A stretch of DNA of 64,000 bases from Muribaculaceae bacterium Isolate-110 (HZI) (GTDB lineage: Bacteria; Bacteroidota; Bacteroidia; Bacteroidales; Muribaculaceae): the NCBI GenBank assembly GCA_003762875.1, contig RIBL01000003.1, forward strand, positions 124,001-188,000, read 5' to 3'. The notes beneath the pieces are model-generated. The model saw only the letters and a list, made by a program, of their open reading frames with translations, was not told the origin of the DNA and made no database searches. Of this stretch, positions 44,674 to 53,690 are shown piece after piece. The position numbers and the translations under genes are program-made. Numbering within the stretch: the stretch's first letter is position 1; each line of letters opens with the position of its first letter.

Positions 44674-45231
44674 TTATACGGTAAGGATTTCTTTTTCTTT
44701 TGCAGCGAAAAGTTCGTCGATTTTCTTCATGTAGCGGTCATGAAGTTTCTGGGCCTGAGCCTCGGCATCCTTCTCGACATCCTCGCTCATACCCTGCTTG
44801 ATAGCTTTCTTCAGACCCTCGATAGCATCGCGGCGGGCATTGCGCACCGACACCTTGGCGGTCTCGGCCTCAGCCTTTGACTGCTTCACAAGATTCTTAC
44901 GACGCTCCTCGGTGAGCGGGGGGATGCTCAGACGTATCACCTCGCCGTTGTTTTCGGGCATGATGCCGAGCTCGGAGTTTATGATAGCCTTTTCGATTTC
45001 CTTAAACATGGCCTTCTCCCAAGGTGTAATGGTTATGGTACGCGCATCGGGGACAGCCACATTGGCCACCTGCGAGATGGGCATTGCCGAGCCATAATAC
45101 TCCACACGTATGCCGTCGAGGATTTTAGGATTGGCCTTGCCGGCACGGATGTGGGCGAGAGCCTCGTCAAGATAAGCCACGGCCATTTCCATTTTTTCTT
45201 CGGCCGGATTGAGATAGTCGGAGGGTTCCAT
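44674..45231 (-). CDS. frr: Ribosome recycling factor
   Basis: The protein has 185 residues, the standard size. RRF motifs include [53 protein letters not shown] and the coiled-coil part [33 protein letters not shown]. With EF-G it splits the post-termination ribosome. It follows pyrH by 61 bp in the conserved pyrH-frr order. Confidence 0.97.
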   Translation of the reverse strand: MEPSDYLNPAEEKMEMAVAYLDEALAHIRAGKANPKILDGIRVEYYGSAMPISQVANVAVPDARTITITPWEKAMFKEIEKAIINSELGIMPENNGEVIRLSIPPLTEERRKNLVKQSKAEAETAKVSVRNARRDAIEGLKKAIKQGMSEDVEKDAEAQAQKLHDRYMKKIDELFAAKEKEILTV

Positions 45232-45292
45232 TATATTTGCTTTAATTTAGTATTACGATTTATATGTCAGGCACACCGGTCTGCGCATCTTA

Positions 45293-46003
45293 TCAATACA
45301 CTTTTGTGCCTATATTTTCGCCTGCTATCACCTTGGCAAGATTGCCGGGGGTATCCATGTCAAACACCACGATGGGCAGATGATTTTCCCTGCACATGGC
45401 AGTAGCTGTGATGTCCATCACCTTGAGTCCGCGGGCAAGCACTTCGTCATAAGTGATTTCGTCAAACTTGGTGGCCGTCGGGTCTTTCTCGGGGTCGGCC
45501 GTATACACGCCGTCAACACGTGTGCCCTTGAGCATCACGTCGGCACCGATTTCAATGCCGCGTAGCGCGCTGCCGGTGTCGGTCGTAAAGAAGGGGTTGC
45601 CGGTTCCGGCAGCCATGATGGCGACAGTGCCCCCCTCGATGGTCTCGATGGCGCGGCGGTTGGAATACTGCTCGCCGATAGGAAACATGTTGATAGCCGT
45701 GAGCACCCGGGCCGGCTGGCCTATGTCCTCGAGTGCCGACGAGAGGGCAAGCGAGTTGATGACAGTGGCGAGCATACCCATTTGGTCACCCTTCACGCGG
45801 TCAAATCCCTTGGCCGCACCCGAGATGCCGCGAAATATGTTGCCGCCACCTATCACGATAGCCACTTCTACACCTTTGCTTACTATATCGGCAATCTGAC
45901 GGGCATATTCGCCCAGTCTGACAGTGTCTATGCCATAACCCTGCGCTCCCATCAGCGACTCGCCGCTGAGTTTGAGCAATACTCGCTTATACTTTGTTTC
46001 CAT
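45293..46003 (-). CDS. pyrH: UMP kinase
   Basis: The protein has 236 residues. Amino-acid-kinase fold motifs are RVLLKLSGESLMG, VAIVIGGGNIFRG, DQMGMLATVINSLAL and GTGNPFFTTDTGSALRGIEIGADVMLKGTRVDGVY. It phosphorylates UMP to UDP. A complete promoter ends 4 nt before the ATG, pointing to a leaderless pyrH-frr mRNA. It is divergent from the response regulator gene. Confidence 0.97.
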   Translation of the reverse strand: METKYKRVLLKLSGESLMGAQGYGIDTVRLGEYARQIADIVSKGVEVAIVIGGGNIFRGISGAAKGFDRVKGDQMGMLATVINSLALSSALEDIGQPARVLTAINMFPIGEQYSNRRAIETIEGGTVAIMAAGTGNPFFTTDTGSALRGIEIGADVMLKGTRVDGVYTADPEKDPTATKFDEITYDEVLARGLKVMDITATAMCRENHLPIVVFDMDTPGNLAKVIAGENIGTKVY

Positions 46004-46007
46004 ATCA

Positions 46008-46040
46008 CAAATTTAGACAAAATAACACATTAACTCCAAA
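46008..46040 (-). promoter_or_regulatory. Promoter of pyrH
   Basis: On the minus strand TTTG (46040-46037), 21 bp, TAAATTTG (46015-46008), then 4 nt to the pyrH ATG. A full consensus match. Confidence 0.8.
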
Positions 46041-46120
46041 TTTTCAGTTGAAAGTTTACTTACCCTCGGATGTCGTATAATTACAATTCCATTACAAAGC
46101 ATGCACAATTCAGTTACTCA

Positions 46121-46152
46121 TTTGCCGATATTTCGCACATTTTGTACATTTG
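46121..46152 (+). promoter_or_regulatory. Promoter of the response regulator gene
   Basis: TTTG (46121-46124), 20 bp, TACATTTG (46145-46152), then 5 nt to GTG 46158. It lies downstream of the upstream in-frame ATG at 46101, so it decides the start. Confidence 0.8.
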
Positions 46153-46157
46153 CAGTT

Positions 46158-46871
46158 GTGAACACACATTCTAACATATCTTCCCCGCAAATACTCATCG
46201 TAGATAACGACCCGACCATATTGTCACTGCTATCTGAGAATCTCCAGAGCGAAGGCTATGGCGTACAGACCATATCTGACGCAAGCCAGGCTCTGATGTT
46301 GCCGCTTGACCGATACGCGCTCATAATATCGGAAGTGGAGCTGCCGGGCGAGATTGACGGGTTTGAACTGCTCGAACGCATCAAGGACGACCCCGTCACA
46401 TGTGCTGTGCCTGTGATGTTCTGCACCGTGCGTGACGGCGAAAACGACATCATACAGGGCCTCAACGCCGGAGCCGATGACTACATCGTGCGTCCGTTCT
46501 CCCTGCGCGAGATGCTGGCGCGAGTGCGCTCGGTGTTGCGACGACACCGCAATATGGCTCCCGCCGCCAATCTGCGCACCATCGAATATCGCACTCTCAT
46601 ACTCAACATCGACTCGCACGGTCTGCTTATCGACGGAGAGTCGGTATCGCTGTCCCCCACCGAATTTTCAATACTAACACTGCTGCTGCGCTCACGCAAC
46701 AAGATGTTCTCGCGCGAAGAGATATTCGCGGCGGCATGGCCCGGCGAGGAGTTTAACAACCCGCGCCTTGTCGACGTAAACATCTCACGTCTGCGCAAAA
46801 AGCTCTCGGCCTATTCGTGCAATCTGGTCAACAAGTCGGGCCTCGGATATGGTTTCCTCGATGAAATCTGA
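46158..46871 (+). CDS. OmpR-type orphan response regulator with degenerate receiver
   Basis: The protein has 237 residues from GTG 46158, placed by the promoter. The receiver (about 10-125) reads [11 protein letters not shown], where the second of the usual acidic pair is Asn17. At the phosphoacceptor position the sequence is IISEVELPG, Glu59 instead of Asp. The switch Thr90 is kept (FCTVRD). The conserved Lys is Arg112 in DDYIVRPFS. The C-terminal winged helix is standard ([42 protein letters not shown]). No histidine kinase adjoins. A phosphorylation-independent regulator is inferred. Its end overlaps rnhB by 11 bp. Confidence 0.88.
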   Translation: MNTHSNISSPQILIVDNDPTILSLLSENLQSEGYGVQTISDASQALMLPLDRYALIISEVELPGEIDGFELLERIKDDPVTCAVPVMFCTVRDGENDIIQGLNAGADDYIVRPFSLREMLARVRSVLRRHRNMAPAANLRTIEYRTLILNIDSHGLLIDGESVSLSPTEFSILTLLLRSRNKMFSREEIFAAAWPGEEFNNPRLVDVNISRLRKKLSAYSCNLVNKSGLGYGFLDEI

Positions 46872-47481
46872 ACCACTGCCCGCAGCCACCGCATCGTTTG
46901 TGCTCGAAGCCGGATGCGACGAAGCCGGACGTGGATGTCTGGCCGGACCGGTGTGCGCGGCTGCCGTGATACTGCCCGACGGATACACACATCCTCTGCT
47001 CAACGACTCAAAAAAACTCACCGAACGCCAGCGCGAGCTGCTGCGGCCGGTCATCGAGCGCGACGCCGTCGCATGGGCTGTGGCATGGGCCTCCAACGAG
47101 GAGATTGACTCCATCAACATCCTCAACGCTTCAATCCTTGCCATGCACCGCGCTCTTGAGGCTCTCGAGGTGACTCCGGGCCAGATTGTGGTCGACGGAA
47201 ACCGTTTCAAGCCGTTTCGCGACATCCCCTATCAGACCATCGTGAAAGGCGACGGCAAACTGGGCAACATCGCCGCCGCGTCAATCCTGGCCAAAACCCA
47301 CCGTGACGAGTGGATGAGACGCGCGGCCGAAGAGTTTCCGCTATATCACTGGGAAATCAACAAGGGCTACCCCACCCGCGACCACCGCGCAGCCATCGCC
47401 GCCCACGGTCTGACCCCGCTTCACAGGCTCACATTCAAAGGCTCAGGGAAAAACGACAATTCTGAAGACACAAAAAAATGA
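46861..47481 (+). CDS. rnhB: Ribonuclease HII
   Basis: The protein has 206 residues from ATG 46861, inside the end of the regulator gene (11-bp overlap). Catalytic motifs are [13 protein letters not shown] (Asp-Glu), [19 protein letters not shown] (third acidic residue) and [24 protein letters not shown]. It removes ribonucleotides and RNA primers from DNA. The stop codon lies within the left arm of a long bidirectional hairpin. Confidence 0.96.
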   Translation: MKSEPLPAATASFVLEAGCDEAGRGCLAGPVCAAAVILPDGYTHPLLNDSKKLTERQRELLRPVIERDAVAWAVAWASNEEIDSINILNASILAMHRALEALEVTPGQIVVDGNRFKPFRDIPYQTIVKGDGKLGNIAAASILAKTHRDEWMRRAAEEFPLYHWEINKGYPTRDHRAAIAAHGLTPLHRLTFKGSGKNDNSEDTKK

Positions 47482-47519
47482 CAAAAGTATCGACGATACT
47501 TTTGTCATTTTTTTGTGTC
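47467..47519. terminator. Bidirectional terminator palindrome overlapping rnhB and metH stops
   Basis: Two 26-nt arms, 47467-47492 and 47494-47519, are perfect reverse complements separated by a single A. The arms include A7 and T7 runs. The rnhB TGA (47479-47481) lies in the left arm and the metH stop (47518-47520) at the end of the right arm. Confidence 0.9.
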
Positions 47520-50500
47520 ACTTATTGAGCAACCTGCGCACCCGCTCAAGCGGCATGGCGCGGCGGCGGGCATAATCGGCAAGCTGGTCATCACCCACTG
47601 AGCCGAGCATGAAATATCGGGCGGCGGGATTGGATATATACAGACCGCTCACACTTGCCGAGGGGTGCATGGCACCGTTTTCGGTCAGCGTTATGCCTAT
47701 CTCACCCATCGACAGCAGTCTGTCAAGCTCGAGATTGAGAGTCTGGTCGGGCATCGAGGGATAACCCATAGCCGGACGTATGCCTGAATATTTACCCTCG
47801 TAAAGCTCGTCAAGACTCATGTCTGGCTCATCCTTGGCATAACCCCACAGCTCGCGGCGCACATGGCGGTGCAGCCATTCGGCCGCAGCCTCGGCCACAC
47901 GGTGCGACACCGTCTGCACCAGCAGCGATCCGTAGCTGTCGCCCTCGGCCTCGAGACGAGCCACATCATCCTCAGTATGCACGGCCACGGCAAACGCTCC
48001 TATATAATCACCCTTGGGGGCCACATAGTCGGCCACAGCCGGATAACGGCCCGACTCATCGGGCTGCTGACGGCGCAGAGTAGGAAATCTCACCTCTCCG
48101 GCCACTATATCGTCACCCTCCGAACGGCCCTCCACAATTGTCGTCACGCCGCATATCTTGCCCGGCGTGCCACATATCTCCTCTATCACGCGACGCGCGT
48201 CACGGGCAAGTCTGAGTGCTTCCGAGGCCTTGTCGCGCCCCTCCTTCTCCTCCTTCGACTGCAACCACGCCTCCTCGCAGGCCCGGCAGCCGTGCACACC
48301 AAAGGCATCGGCAAGCGTGGCCGGGAGTTTCCATGCACTCATAAAGGCTCGATAATTGATCAGTGGCAGCAGTTCCTCACCGGGTATATCTGTCACAGTG
48401 CGGCCCGGACAGGCAGGGGCAGGGGAGACATATGTGTCACCCGCTCCGCGCACACTCCGCATGCGGGCCTCGGCGAGCGTAGCCATCTCTCGGGCGGCTG
48501 TCTCGCGCTCATGCTCCTCGCGCAGACGGCGGGCCTCCTCCTTGAGCGAGGCGATATAAGCCTCCCTCACCTCGGGGTTGAGCAGACGCGCTGCGAGCAG
48601 AGGATTCTGCGAGGCGTCTCTTACATGTATCACGGCCCCTTCATACCGAGGGTCAATCTTAAGCGCGGTGTGCAGACGCGAAGTGGTCGCTCCGCCCACC
48701 ATCAGCGGTATATGCAGCCCGGCCTTGCGCATCTCCTCGGCCACATGGGCCATCTCGTCGAGCGACGGGGTAATGAGGCCCGACAGACACACTATATCGG
48801 GCCTCTCTCTCAGAGCGGTCTCCACAATAGTCTCGGCCGGCACCATCACACCAAGGTCTATCACCTCATAGTTGTTGCAGGCCAGCACTATCGACACTAT
48901 ATTCTTGCCTATGTCATGCACATCACCCTTCACTGTGGCAAAGAGCACCTTGCCGCTCTTGCCTGTCGAGGCGGCCGCCACACTCTTGCGGCGGTCTATC
49001 TCGGGCTGCAGTATGGCCACCGCGCTCTTCATGGTGCGGGCGGTCTTGACCACCTGGGGCAAAAACATCTTGCCTTCGCCAAACAGGGTGCCCACCCTGT
49101 TCATCCCCTCCATGAGCGGACCGTCAATAATGGCCACCGGCTCCATGCCTGCCTCGAGAGCTTCGCGCAGGTCCTCGGCGAGATAAGTACCCGTCCCGTG
49201 CACGAGTGCGTAGCTCAGACGCTCGTTCAGCGGCAGTGCACGCCACTGCTCGGCCTTAGGCGTGTCGTTTTTAGCCTCTTCGGCCCCTTTGGCTGCCATT
49301 GAGGCAGCCAGGGCGGCCAGCTCCTCCGACGCTTCCTTGCGGCGATAGAGCACCACATCCTCGAGCAACTGACGCAACTCCGGCTCGACATCGGCATATG
49401 TCACGGCCGTGGCCGGATTGACTATGCCCATGTCCATGCCTTTGCTTATGGCATGGTAGAGAAACACCGCATGCATCGACTCGCGCAGACGATTGTTGCC
49501 GCGGAAGGCAAACGACAGGTTGCTCACTCCGCCGCTCACCTTGGCTCCCGGCAGATTGCTCTTGATCCACTCCACGGCCCGTATGAAGTCAAGTCCATAG
49601 CGGTCATGCTCCTCGATGCCGGTGGCGATGGAGAGTATGTTGGGGTCAAAGATTATGTCCTCGGGCGGAAACTGTGCCTGCTCCGTGAGCAGACGGTAGG
49701 CCCGGCCACACACCTCGATTTTTCTTTCATACGTGTCGGCCTGACCCTTCTCGTCAAATGCCATGACCACCACGGCCGCCCCGAGACGGCGTATGCGGCG
49801 CGCACGCTTCACAAATGTCTCTTCGCCCTCTTTGAGCGATATGGAGTTGACTATACCCTTGCCCTGCACACATTTGAGGCCGCTCTCTATCACTTCCCAT
49901 TTTGACGAGTCAATCATCACGGGCACACGCGCTATGTCGGGCTCGGCGGCAAGAAGATTCAGAAATCTGCACATCTCGCGCCCGGCGTCAAGCAGTCCGT
50001 CGTCCATGTTTATGTCTATCACCTGCGCTCCGTCCTCGACCTGTTTGCGGGCTATCGCTATGGCCTCTTCATAGGCTCCCTCCTTGATCAGTCTCAGAAA
50101 CTTGCGTGAGCCGGCTACGTTACACCTCTCCCCTACGTTGATAAAATTCTTGTCGGGGGTCACCTCGAGCATCTCGAGGCCCGACAGCCTCATCTCGGGC
50201 TTCACCGACGGGGGCACATGCGGAGCCTTGCCCTTCACTATGGCCGGATAGCGGGCTATATGCTCGGGCGTGGTGCCGCAGCAGCCACCTATTATATTGA
50301 CAAGCCCTTCGTCCACAAGCTCGCTCATCACGGTAGCCATGCTCTCGGGGGTCTCGCCATAATTGCCCGAGGCGTCGGGCAGTCCGGCATTGGGATGACA
50401 CGACACCGGCCACGGACTCTTGCGGGCCAGTTCGGCTATCCATGGCTTGATTTCCCTCGGGCCGAACGAACAGTTCAGTCCCAACGACGCTATCGGCGCA

Positions 50501-51162
50501 TGACTCACCGATGCTATGAACGCCTCGAGCGTCTGGCCCGAGAATGTGCGCCCGTCCCTGCCGGCAATGGTCACCGACAGCATTACGGGCAGCTTCACCC
50601 CTCTGGCCTTCATCACCGACACAGCCGCGTCAAGGCCGGCCTTGAGGTTGAGCGTATCAAAGATTGTCTCGAAAAGCAGCATATCGACCCCGCCGTCCAT
50701 CAGCCCCTCTATCTGCTCGCTGTAAGCGTCAAAGAGCTCGTCATACTTCACGGCTCTCATGCCGGGGTCATTGATGTCGGGACTCATCGAGGCCGTCTTG
50801 TTGGTAGGGCCTATCGAACCGGCCACTCTCACCCTGCGCTCCGACGAGTCGGCAGCCCGACGGGCTATCTCGGCCCCTGCCCGGCTTATCTCGCGGGCAA
50901 GTCCGGCCATGTCATAGTCGGCAAGCGATATGGCATTGGCGTTAAACGTATTGGTGCTGATAATATCACATCCGGCCCCGACATATTCGCGGGCTATATC
51001 CTCGATAACATCAGGCCGCGTCAGACACAGCAGGTCATTGTTGCCGCGCAGGTCCACATGCCATCCGGCAAAACGATCGCCGCGAAAATCCTTCTCCGTA
51101 AGCCCGCGACGCTGTATCATGGTGCCCATCGCACCGTCGAGTATCAATATCCTGTCTTCCAT
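47518..51162 (-). CDS. metH: Cobalamin-dependent methionine synthase
   Basis: The protein has 1214 residues, the full four-module size. The homocysteine domain starts LILDGAMGTMIQRRGL and has Zn ligands in GGCCGTTPEH near residue 294. The pterin domain has NFINVGERCNVAGSRKFLRLI and MDDGLLDA. The B12 domain has DVHDIGKNIVSIVLACNNYEV near 744, with the cobalt-binding His. The activation domain ends with GYPSMPDQTLNLELDRLL. It methylates homocysteine from methyl-THF. No cobalamin riboswitch fits the 83-bp upstream gap. Confidence 0.97.
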   Translation of the reverse strand: MEDRILILDGAMGTMIQRRGLTEKDFRGDRFAGWHVDLRGNNDLLCLTRPDVIEDIAREYVGAGCDIISTNTFNANAISLADYDMAGLAREISRAGAEIARRAADSSERRVRVAGSIGPTNKTASMSPDINDPGMRAVKYDELFDAYSEQIEGLMDGGVDMLLFETIFDTLNLKAGLDAAVSVMKARGVKLPVMLSVTIAGRDGRTFSGQTLEAFIASVSHAPIASLGLNCSFGPREIKPWIAELARKSPWPVSCHPNAGLPDASGNYGETPESMATVMSELVDEGLVNIIGGCCGTTPEHIARYPAIVKGKAPHVPPSVKPEMRLSGLEMLEVTPDKNFINVGERCNVAGSRKFLRLIKEGAYEEAIAIARKQVEDGAQVIDINMDDGLLDAGREMCRFLNLLAAEPDIARVPVMIDSSKWEVIESGLKCVQGKGIVNSISLKEGEETFVKRARRIRRLGAAVVVMAFDEKGQADTYERKIEVCGRAYRLLTEQAQFPPEDIIFDPNILSIATGIEEHDRYGLDFIRAVEWIKSNLPGAKVSGGVSNLSFAFRGNNRLRESMHAVFLYHAISKGMDMGIVNPATAVTYADVEPELRQLLEDVVLYRRKEASEELAALAASMAAKGAEEAKNDTPKAEQWRALPLNERLSYALVHGTGTYLAEDLREALEAGMEPVAIIDGPLMEGMNRVGTLFGEGKMFLPQVVKTARTMKSAVAILQPEIDRRKSVAAASTGKSGKVLFATVKGDVHDIGKNIVSIVLACNNYEVIDLGVMVPAETIVETALRERPDIVCLSGLITPSLDEMAHVAEEMRKAGLHIPLMVGGATTSRLHTALKIDPRYEGAVIHVRDASQNPLLAARLLNPEVREAYIASLKEEARRLREEHERETAAREMATLAEARMRSVRGAGDTYVSPAPACPGRTVTDIPGEELLPLINYRAFMSAWKLPATLADAFGVHGCRACEEAWLQSKEEKEGRDKASEALRLARDARRVIEEICGTPGKICGVTTIVEGRSEGDDIVAGEVRFPTLRRQQPDESGRYPAVADYVAPKGDYIGAFAVAVHTEDDVARLEAEGDSYGSLLVQTVSHRVAEAAAEWLHRHVRRELWGYAKDEPDMSLDELYEGKYSGIRPAMGYPSMPDQTLNLELDRLLSMGEIGITLTENGAMHPSASVSGLYISNPAARYFMLGSVGDDQLADYARRRAMPLERVRRLLNK

Positions 51163-51181
51163 CTACCTTAATTTATATAAA

Positions 51182-51218
51182 TCAAGCCCGTTAGACCCTT
51201 GGAGCCTGACGGGCTTGA
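51182..51218 (-). terminator. Terminator after the M48 peptidase gene
   Basis: TCAAGCCCGTTAG (51182-51194) pairs with CTGACGGGCTTGA (51206-51218), 13 bp with one G-U pair. On the minus strand ATTTATAT follows. Confidence 0.75.
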
Positions 51219-51245
51219 CATTAAAAGTTGTTGTTATTTAACATC

Positions 51246-52031
51246 TTACGGCTTCTCAAACCCGTCCTTGGTGGCACGCTCGCTCATACGCTTGATGCGG
51301 GCCTTGGTCTCGGGATGCGACGAGAACATCTTATCGATATAGCTGGCCTGCGCACCTGCGCCCTGCTCCATTTCGAGAAATTTCTCAAAAGCCTTGACCA
51401 TACCCCAGGGGTTGCGGCCATTCTGCACCAGGAAGTCATAGCCACAGTCATCGGCCTCTTTCTCCTGCTTCTGCGAGAACTTTGCCCCGGCGAGCGATTC
51501 GCCGAGAGTGCCGAGCTGCGACTCGGTAAGGGCTGCTGCCACACCGCCGGTCGAGGCCACGGCATCCTTGAGCGCGCCTGTAAGCAACTCCTGCTTGAAA
51601 GCATTCTTGCTGTGACGCTTCATCACGTGACCGATTTCATGACCGATAATACCCATCAGAGCGTCATCGTCCATAATGTCCATCAGCGACGAAAACACTC
51701 TCACGCTGCCGTCGGGACATGCGAAAGCATTCACATCGATTACCTCATACACCTTGAAATTCAAAGGTATACCGTCGGCATCCTTTAATCCCTCGGTGAG
51801 CTTGTTGAGGCGGATAGTATAGGGGCTGTCGGCATCCGACACCTTGTTGTGGGTATCCATCCAGTCGACCGACTCCTTGACATAAGCTGCCATCTGAGCA
51901 TCCGTGATTGTCAGAGCCTGAACCCCCTTAGCGGCTGCTCCGACAAGTTTACCGACCTTAAACTGTGCATTCACAGGCACTGCCACCATCATCATAAGAA
52001 AAGCGGCAATAATCGTAGTTACCTTTTTCAT
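51246..52031 (-). CDS. M48 family zinc metallopeptidase, exported
   Basis: The protein has 261 residues with signal peptide MKKVTTIIAAFLMMMVAVPVNA. The zinc motif is IIGHEIGHVMKRHS (HExxH), and the third ligand Glu lies in SQKQEKEADDCGYDFL. VNAFACPDGSVRVFSSLMDIM precedes the motif, as in M48B/LoiP/BepA-type proteases. It probably acts in periplasmic protein quality control. It has its own terminator and lies between metH and the esterase gene. Confidence 0.9.
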   Translation of the reverse strand: MKKVTTIIAAFLMMMVAVPVNAQFKVGKLVGAAAKGVQALTITDAQMAAYVKESVDWMDTHNKVSDADSPYTIRLNKLTEGLKDADGIPLNFKVYEVIDVNAFACPDGSVRVFSSLMDIMDDDALMGIIGHEIGHVMKRHSKNAFKQELLTGALKDAVASTGGVAAALTESQLGTLGESLAGAKFSQKQEKEADDCGYDFLVQNGRNPWGMVKAFEKFLEMEQGAGAQASYIDKMFSSHPETKARIKRMSERATKDGFEKP

Positions 52032-52085
52032 AATGTTGAAATGTTGAATTATATAATAGATATTTTGATTATGGATTAAAAAATT

Positions 52086-52108
52086 TGCTAATTGCTAATT
52101 ACTAATTG
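52086..52108. repeat. AATTAGTAATTAG repeat at the 3' end of the CE2 gene (family R3)
   Basis: The plus strand reads TAATTGCTAATTACTAATTG across 52089-52108. On the minus strand it supplies the codons QLVISN and the stop of the esterase. The same word ends lepB at 13842-13847. Confidence 0.6.
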
Positions 52109-53161
52109 TATAAATTCAGTCAGTTCCTCAGCCATCCTGGCATGCTGCCGGGCCGAAGGATGCCCGTCGGCACCCATACCGAGCTCACCCGTCTGGGGAG
52201 ACATATCGAAACGATAAGTACCCTCATGTCGCGAAGCCAGTCGGTCGAGTGCACTCTTTACATCCTCAAGCGGCTGCCCCTGAAGCATAGACCCCGTCAG
52301 CAACACAATCTTGGCCGAAGGATACACCTCCCGCAGATGTGTCAGAAAACGGTCATAAGCCCTTTCAAAGAGCGATATATCATAATTATCGGTCGACGTA
52401 TCGTTAGTGCCCAGATTGATACACACCACATCAGGCTGAAAACGGCTGAAATCCCACTTATGCTCAGCATCATAGAGTAGCGTGCGGTCATACTCCATAG
52501 GCATCGTACCCACGCTGTCACCCTCAAGCGGACCATTATAGTTGCGATACATGCCTATACCCGAGCGGGCCACGACATTGACATCCGCATCAAGAGCACG
52601 TCCAGTCAGATAAGCATAAGTCAGACAATGATTCTCCGTGTCATAGCTGAAACCGCGCGCCCCGTCGGGAGCAGCCGCACCATAGCCACACGTAATCGAA
52701 TTGCCGATAAACTCCATCTTCAGCTTACCCTTTTTCGGAGCATCCAGCAGACGCGAACCGCCCGGCATCACAAAGCCCCTTATCACAGGACTCTTCTCAT
52801 AGCCCTCTATAGCATACGTGATGCGTACACTGTGGGGGCCCTCGCCAAGCGAATCAGCCACCGTCAGCAGCGAATCATTCTCTCCGTAATGAAGTCTGCG
52901 GGGCACACCGCCGTCAACCTCGACCATAAAATCGCCGCAGCCACGGCTCGCAAGCATATCCAGGCGACTCCCCTCAAAAGAAAGCAAAGCCGTAACACCC
53001 GGATAATTGAACGCCACACCGCCATTATCGGTAACATAAGTACGACCCATATAAGTAATGTGGGACGAATCAGCTCTAAACTCTACATCCTGCTGTCGGC
53101 AAGCATTCCAGCTTAGCACGAAAAAAAGAAGGAGAGCCGGAAGAATACTCTTTTTTTCCAT
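52088..53161 (-). CDS. CE2-like SGNH carbohydrate esterase, exported
   Basis: The protein has 357 residues from ATG 53161 (MEKKSILPALLLFFVLSWNAC); an ATG 13 codons upstream lacks a signal-like start. Cys21 may be a lipid site, though the lipobox is poor. An N-terminal beta-sandwich (about 25-135, SSHITYMGRTYVTDNGGVAFNYPG) precedes the SGNH domain, with Ser in EFIGNSITCGYG, VVARSGIGMYRN, NLGTNDTS and a final D-x-H in GADGHPSARQHARMA. This is the plan of CE2 acetyl esterases that deacetylate xylan or mannan. It may serve a polysaccharide pathway elsewhere in the genome. Confidence 0.85.
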   Translation of the reverse strand: MEKKSILPALLLFFVLSWNACRQQDVEFRADSSHITYMGRTYVTDNGGVAFNYPGVTALLSFEGSRLDMLASRGCGDFMVEVDGGVPRRLHYGENDSLLTVADSLGEGPHSVRITYAIEGYEKSPVIRGFVMPGGSRLLDAPKKGKLKMEFIGNSITCGYGAAAPDGARGFSYDTENHCLTYAYLTGRALDADVNVVARSGIGMYRNYNGPLEGDSVGTMPMEYDRTLLYDAEHKWDFSRFQPDVVCINLGTNDTSTDNYDISLFERAYDRFLTHLREVYPSAKIVLLTGSMLQGQPLEDVKSALDRLASRHEGTYRFDMSPQTGELGMGADGHPSARQHARMAEELTEFIQLVISN

Positions 53162-53213
53162 AGTCTGTAAATATCTGGCCACGTGCATACAGCCACACAC
53201 AGCAAAATATCCA

Positions 53214-53246
53214 CAAATTTAATACAAATTTTTCGCTTACCACCAA
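53214..53246 (-). promoter_or_regulatory. Promoter of the CE2 esterase gene
   Basis: On the minus strand TTGG (53246-53243), 21 bp, TAAATTTG (53221-53214), then 52 nt to ATG 53161. Confidence 0.65.
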
Positions 53247-53288
53247 TCGACGCGACATTATCGCACCATTTCCCACCAAAACCCACCC

Positions 53289-53296
53289 TAACTTTG
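53289..53296 (+). promoter_or_regulatory. -7 element upstream of the proline-rich gene
   Basis: A perfect TAACTTTG, 35 nt before ATG 53332. The -33 region (TTTC) is weak. It supports expression of the small gene. Confidence 0.6.
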
Positions 53297-53331
53297 CAAC
53301 ATCAAACATAACCCCATTAAAAACACCATCC

Positions 53332-53571
53332 ATGACCCCCACCCCACACCAACAGCAATCACCCCAGCCACCCCACCCTGTCCCCCAGCCTCAAAGCCCA
53401 TCAGCCCCATCCGGCTCATTAGCCCCACAGTCCGAAGAGCCACCCCACCCGGCCCCTACCCATCCGGCCCTCAGCCTCTGGGAACTGATGCGAAAAGAAG
53501 CCACCCCCACCCCCGACGACCCCACGTCAAGAGTCCTCACCGCCACCCGGCCAAGCATCTGGGACCTATAG
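53332..53571 (+). CDS. Small proline-rich protein upstream of the capsid gene
   Basis: The protein has 79 residues. The first 45 are Pro/Gln/Ser-rich and surely disordered. The last 34 contain two similar short words, SLWEL and SIWDL, the second forming the exact C-terminus. A promoter element lies 35 nt upstream of the ATG, which supports a real gene even though the coding strand is unusually C-rich. No family is recognised. Next to an isolated capsid gene the repeated S-[LI]-W-[ED]-L words could be docking peptides, but this is speculative. No terminator is seen before the capsid gene 145 bp on. Confidence 0.5.
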   Translation: MTPTPHQQQSPQPPHPVPQPQSPSAPSGSLAPQSEEPPHPAPTHPALSLWELMRKEATPTPDDPTSRVLTATRPSIWDL

Positions 53572-53599
53572 AGCCTCACCACGCCCCGGCCTCCCTTTT

Positions 53600-53672
53600 A
53601 AAAAGTAAGAGCACGTAAGCGCGACTTCCACCAGCGCGAAGCTTTGTCTAAGCCGCGAGCTTCAGCTCGCCC
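53600..53672. repeat. R2 repeat, copy upstream of the capsid gene
   Basis: AGCGCGAAGCTTTGTC and CGAGCTTCAGCTCGCCC within 53633-53672 match 56267-56306 at 37 of 40 positions. GCGAGC - TTCA - GCTCGC forms a 6-bp hairpin (53655-53670). A preceding AAAAAGTAAGAGC word also has a relative near 56351. Confidence 0.75.
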
Positions 53673-53690
53673 CCCTATAACCTCATAACC

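Noticed and set aside
47863-49302. A 479-codon open frame on the plus strand inside metH
   Set aside because: It is antisense to well-conserved MetH domains and its product is His- and Arg-rich without any domain pattern.
51163-51245. Cobalamin riboswitch upstream of metH
   Set aside because: The gap is only 83 bp, holds the M48 terminator, and no B12-box-like sequence is seen.
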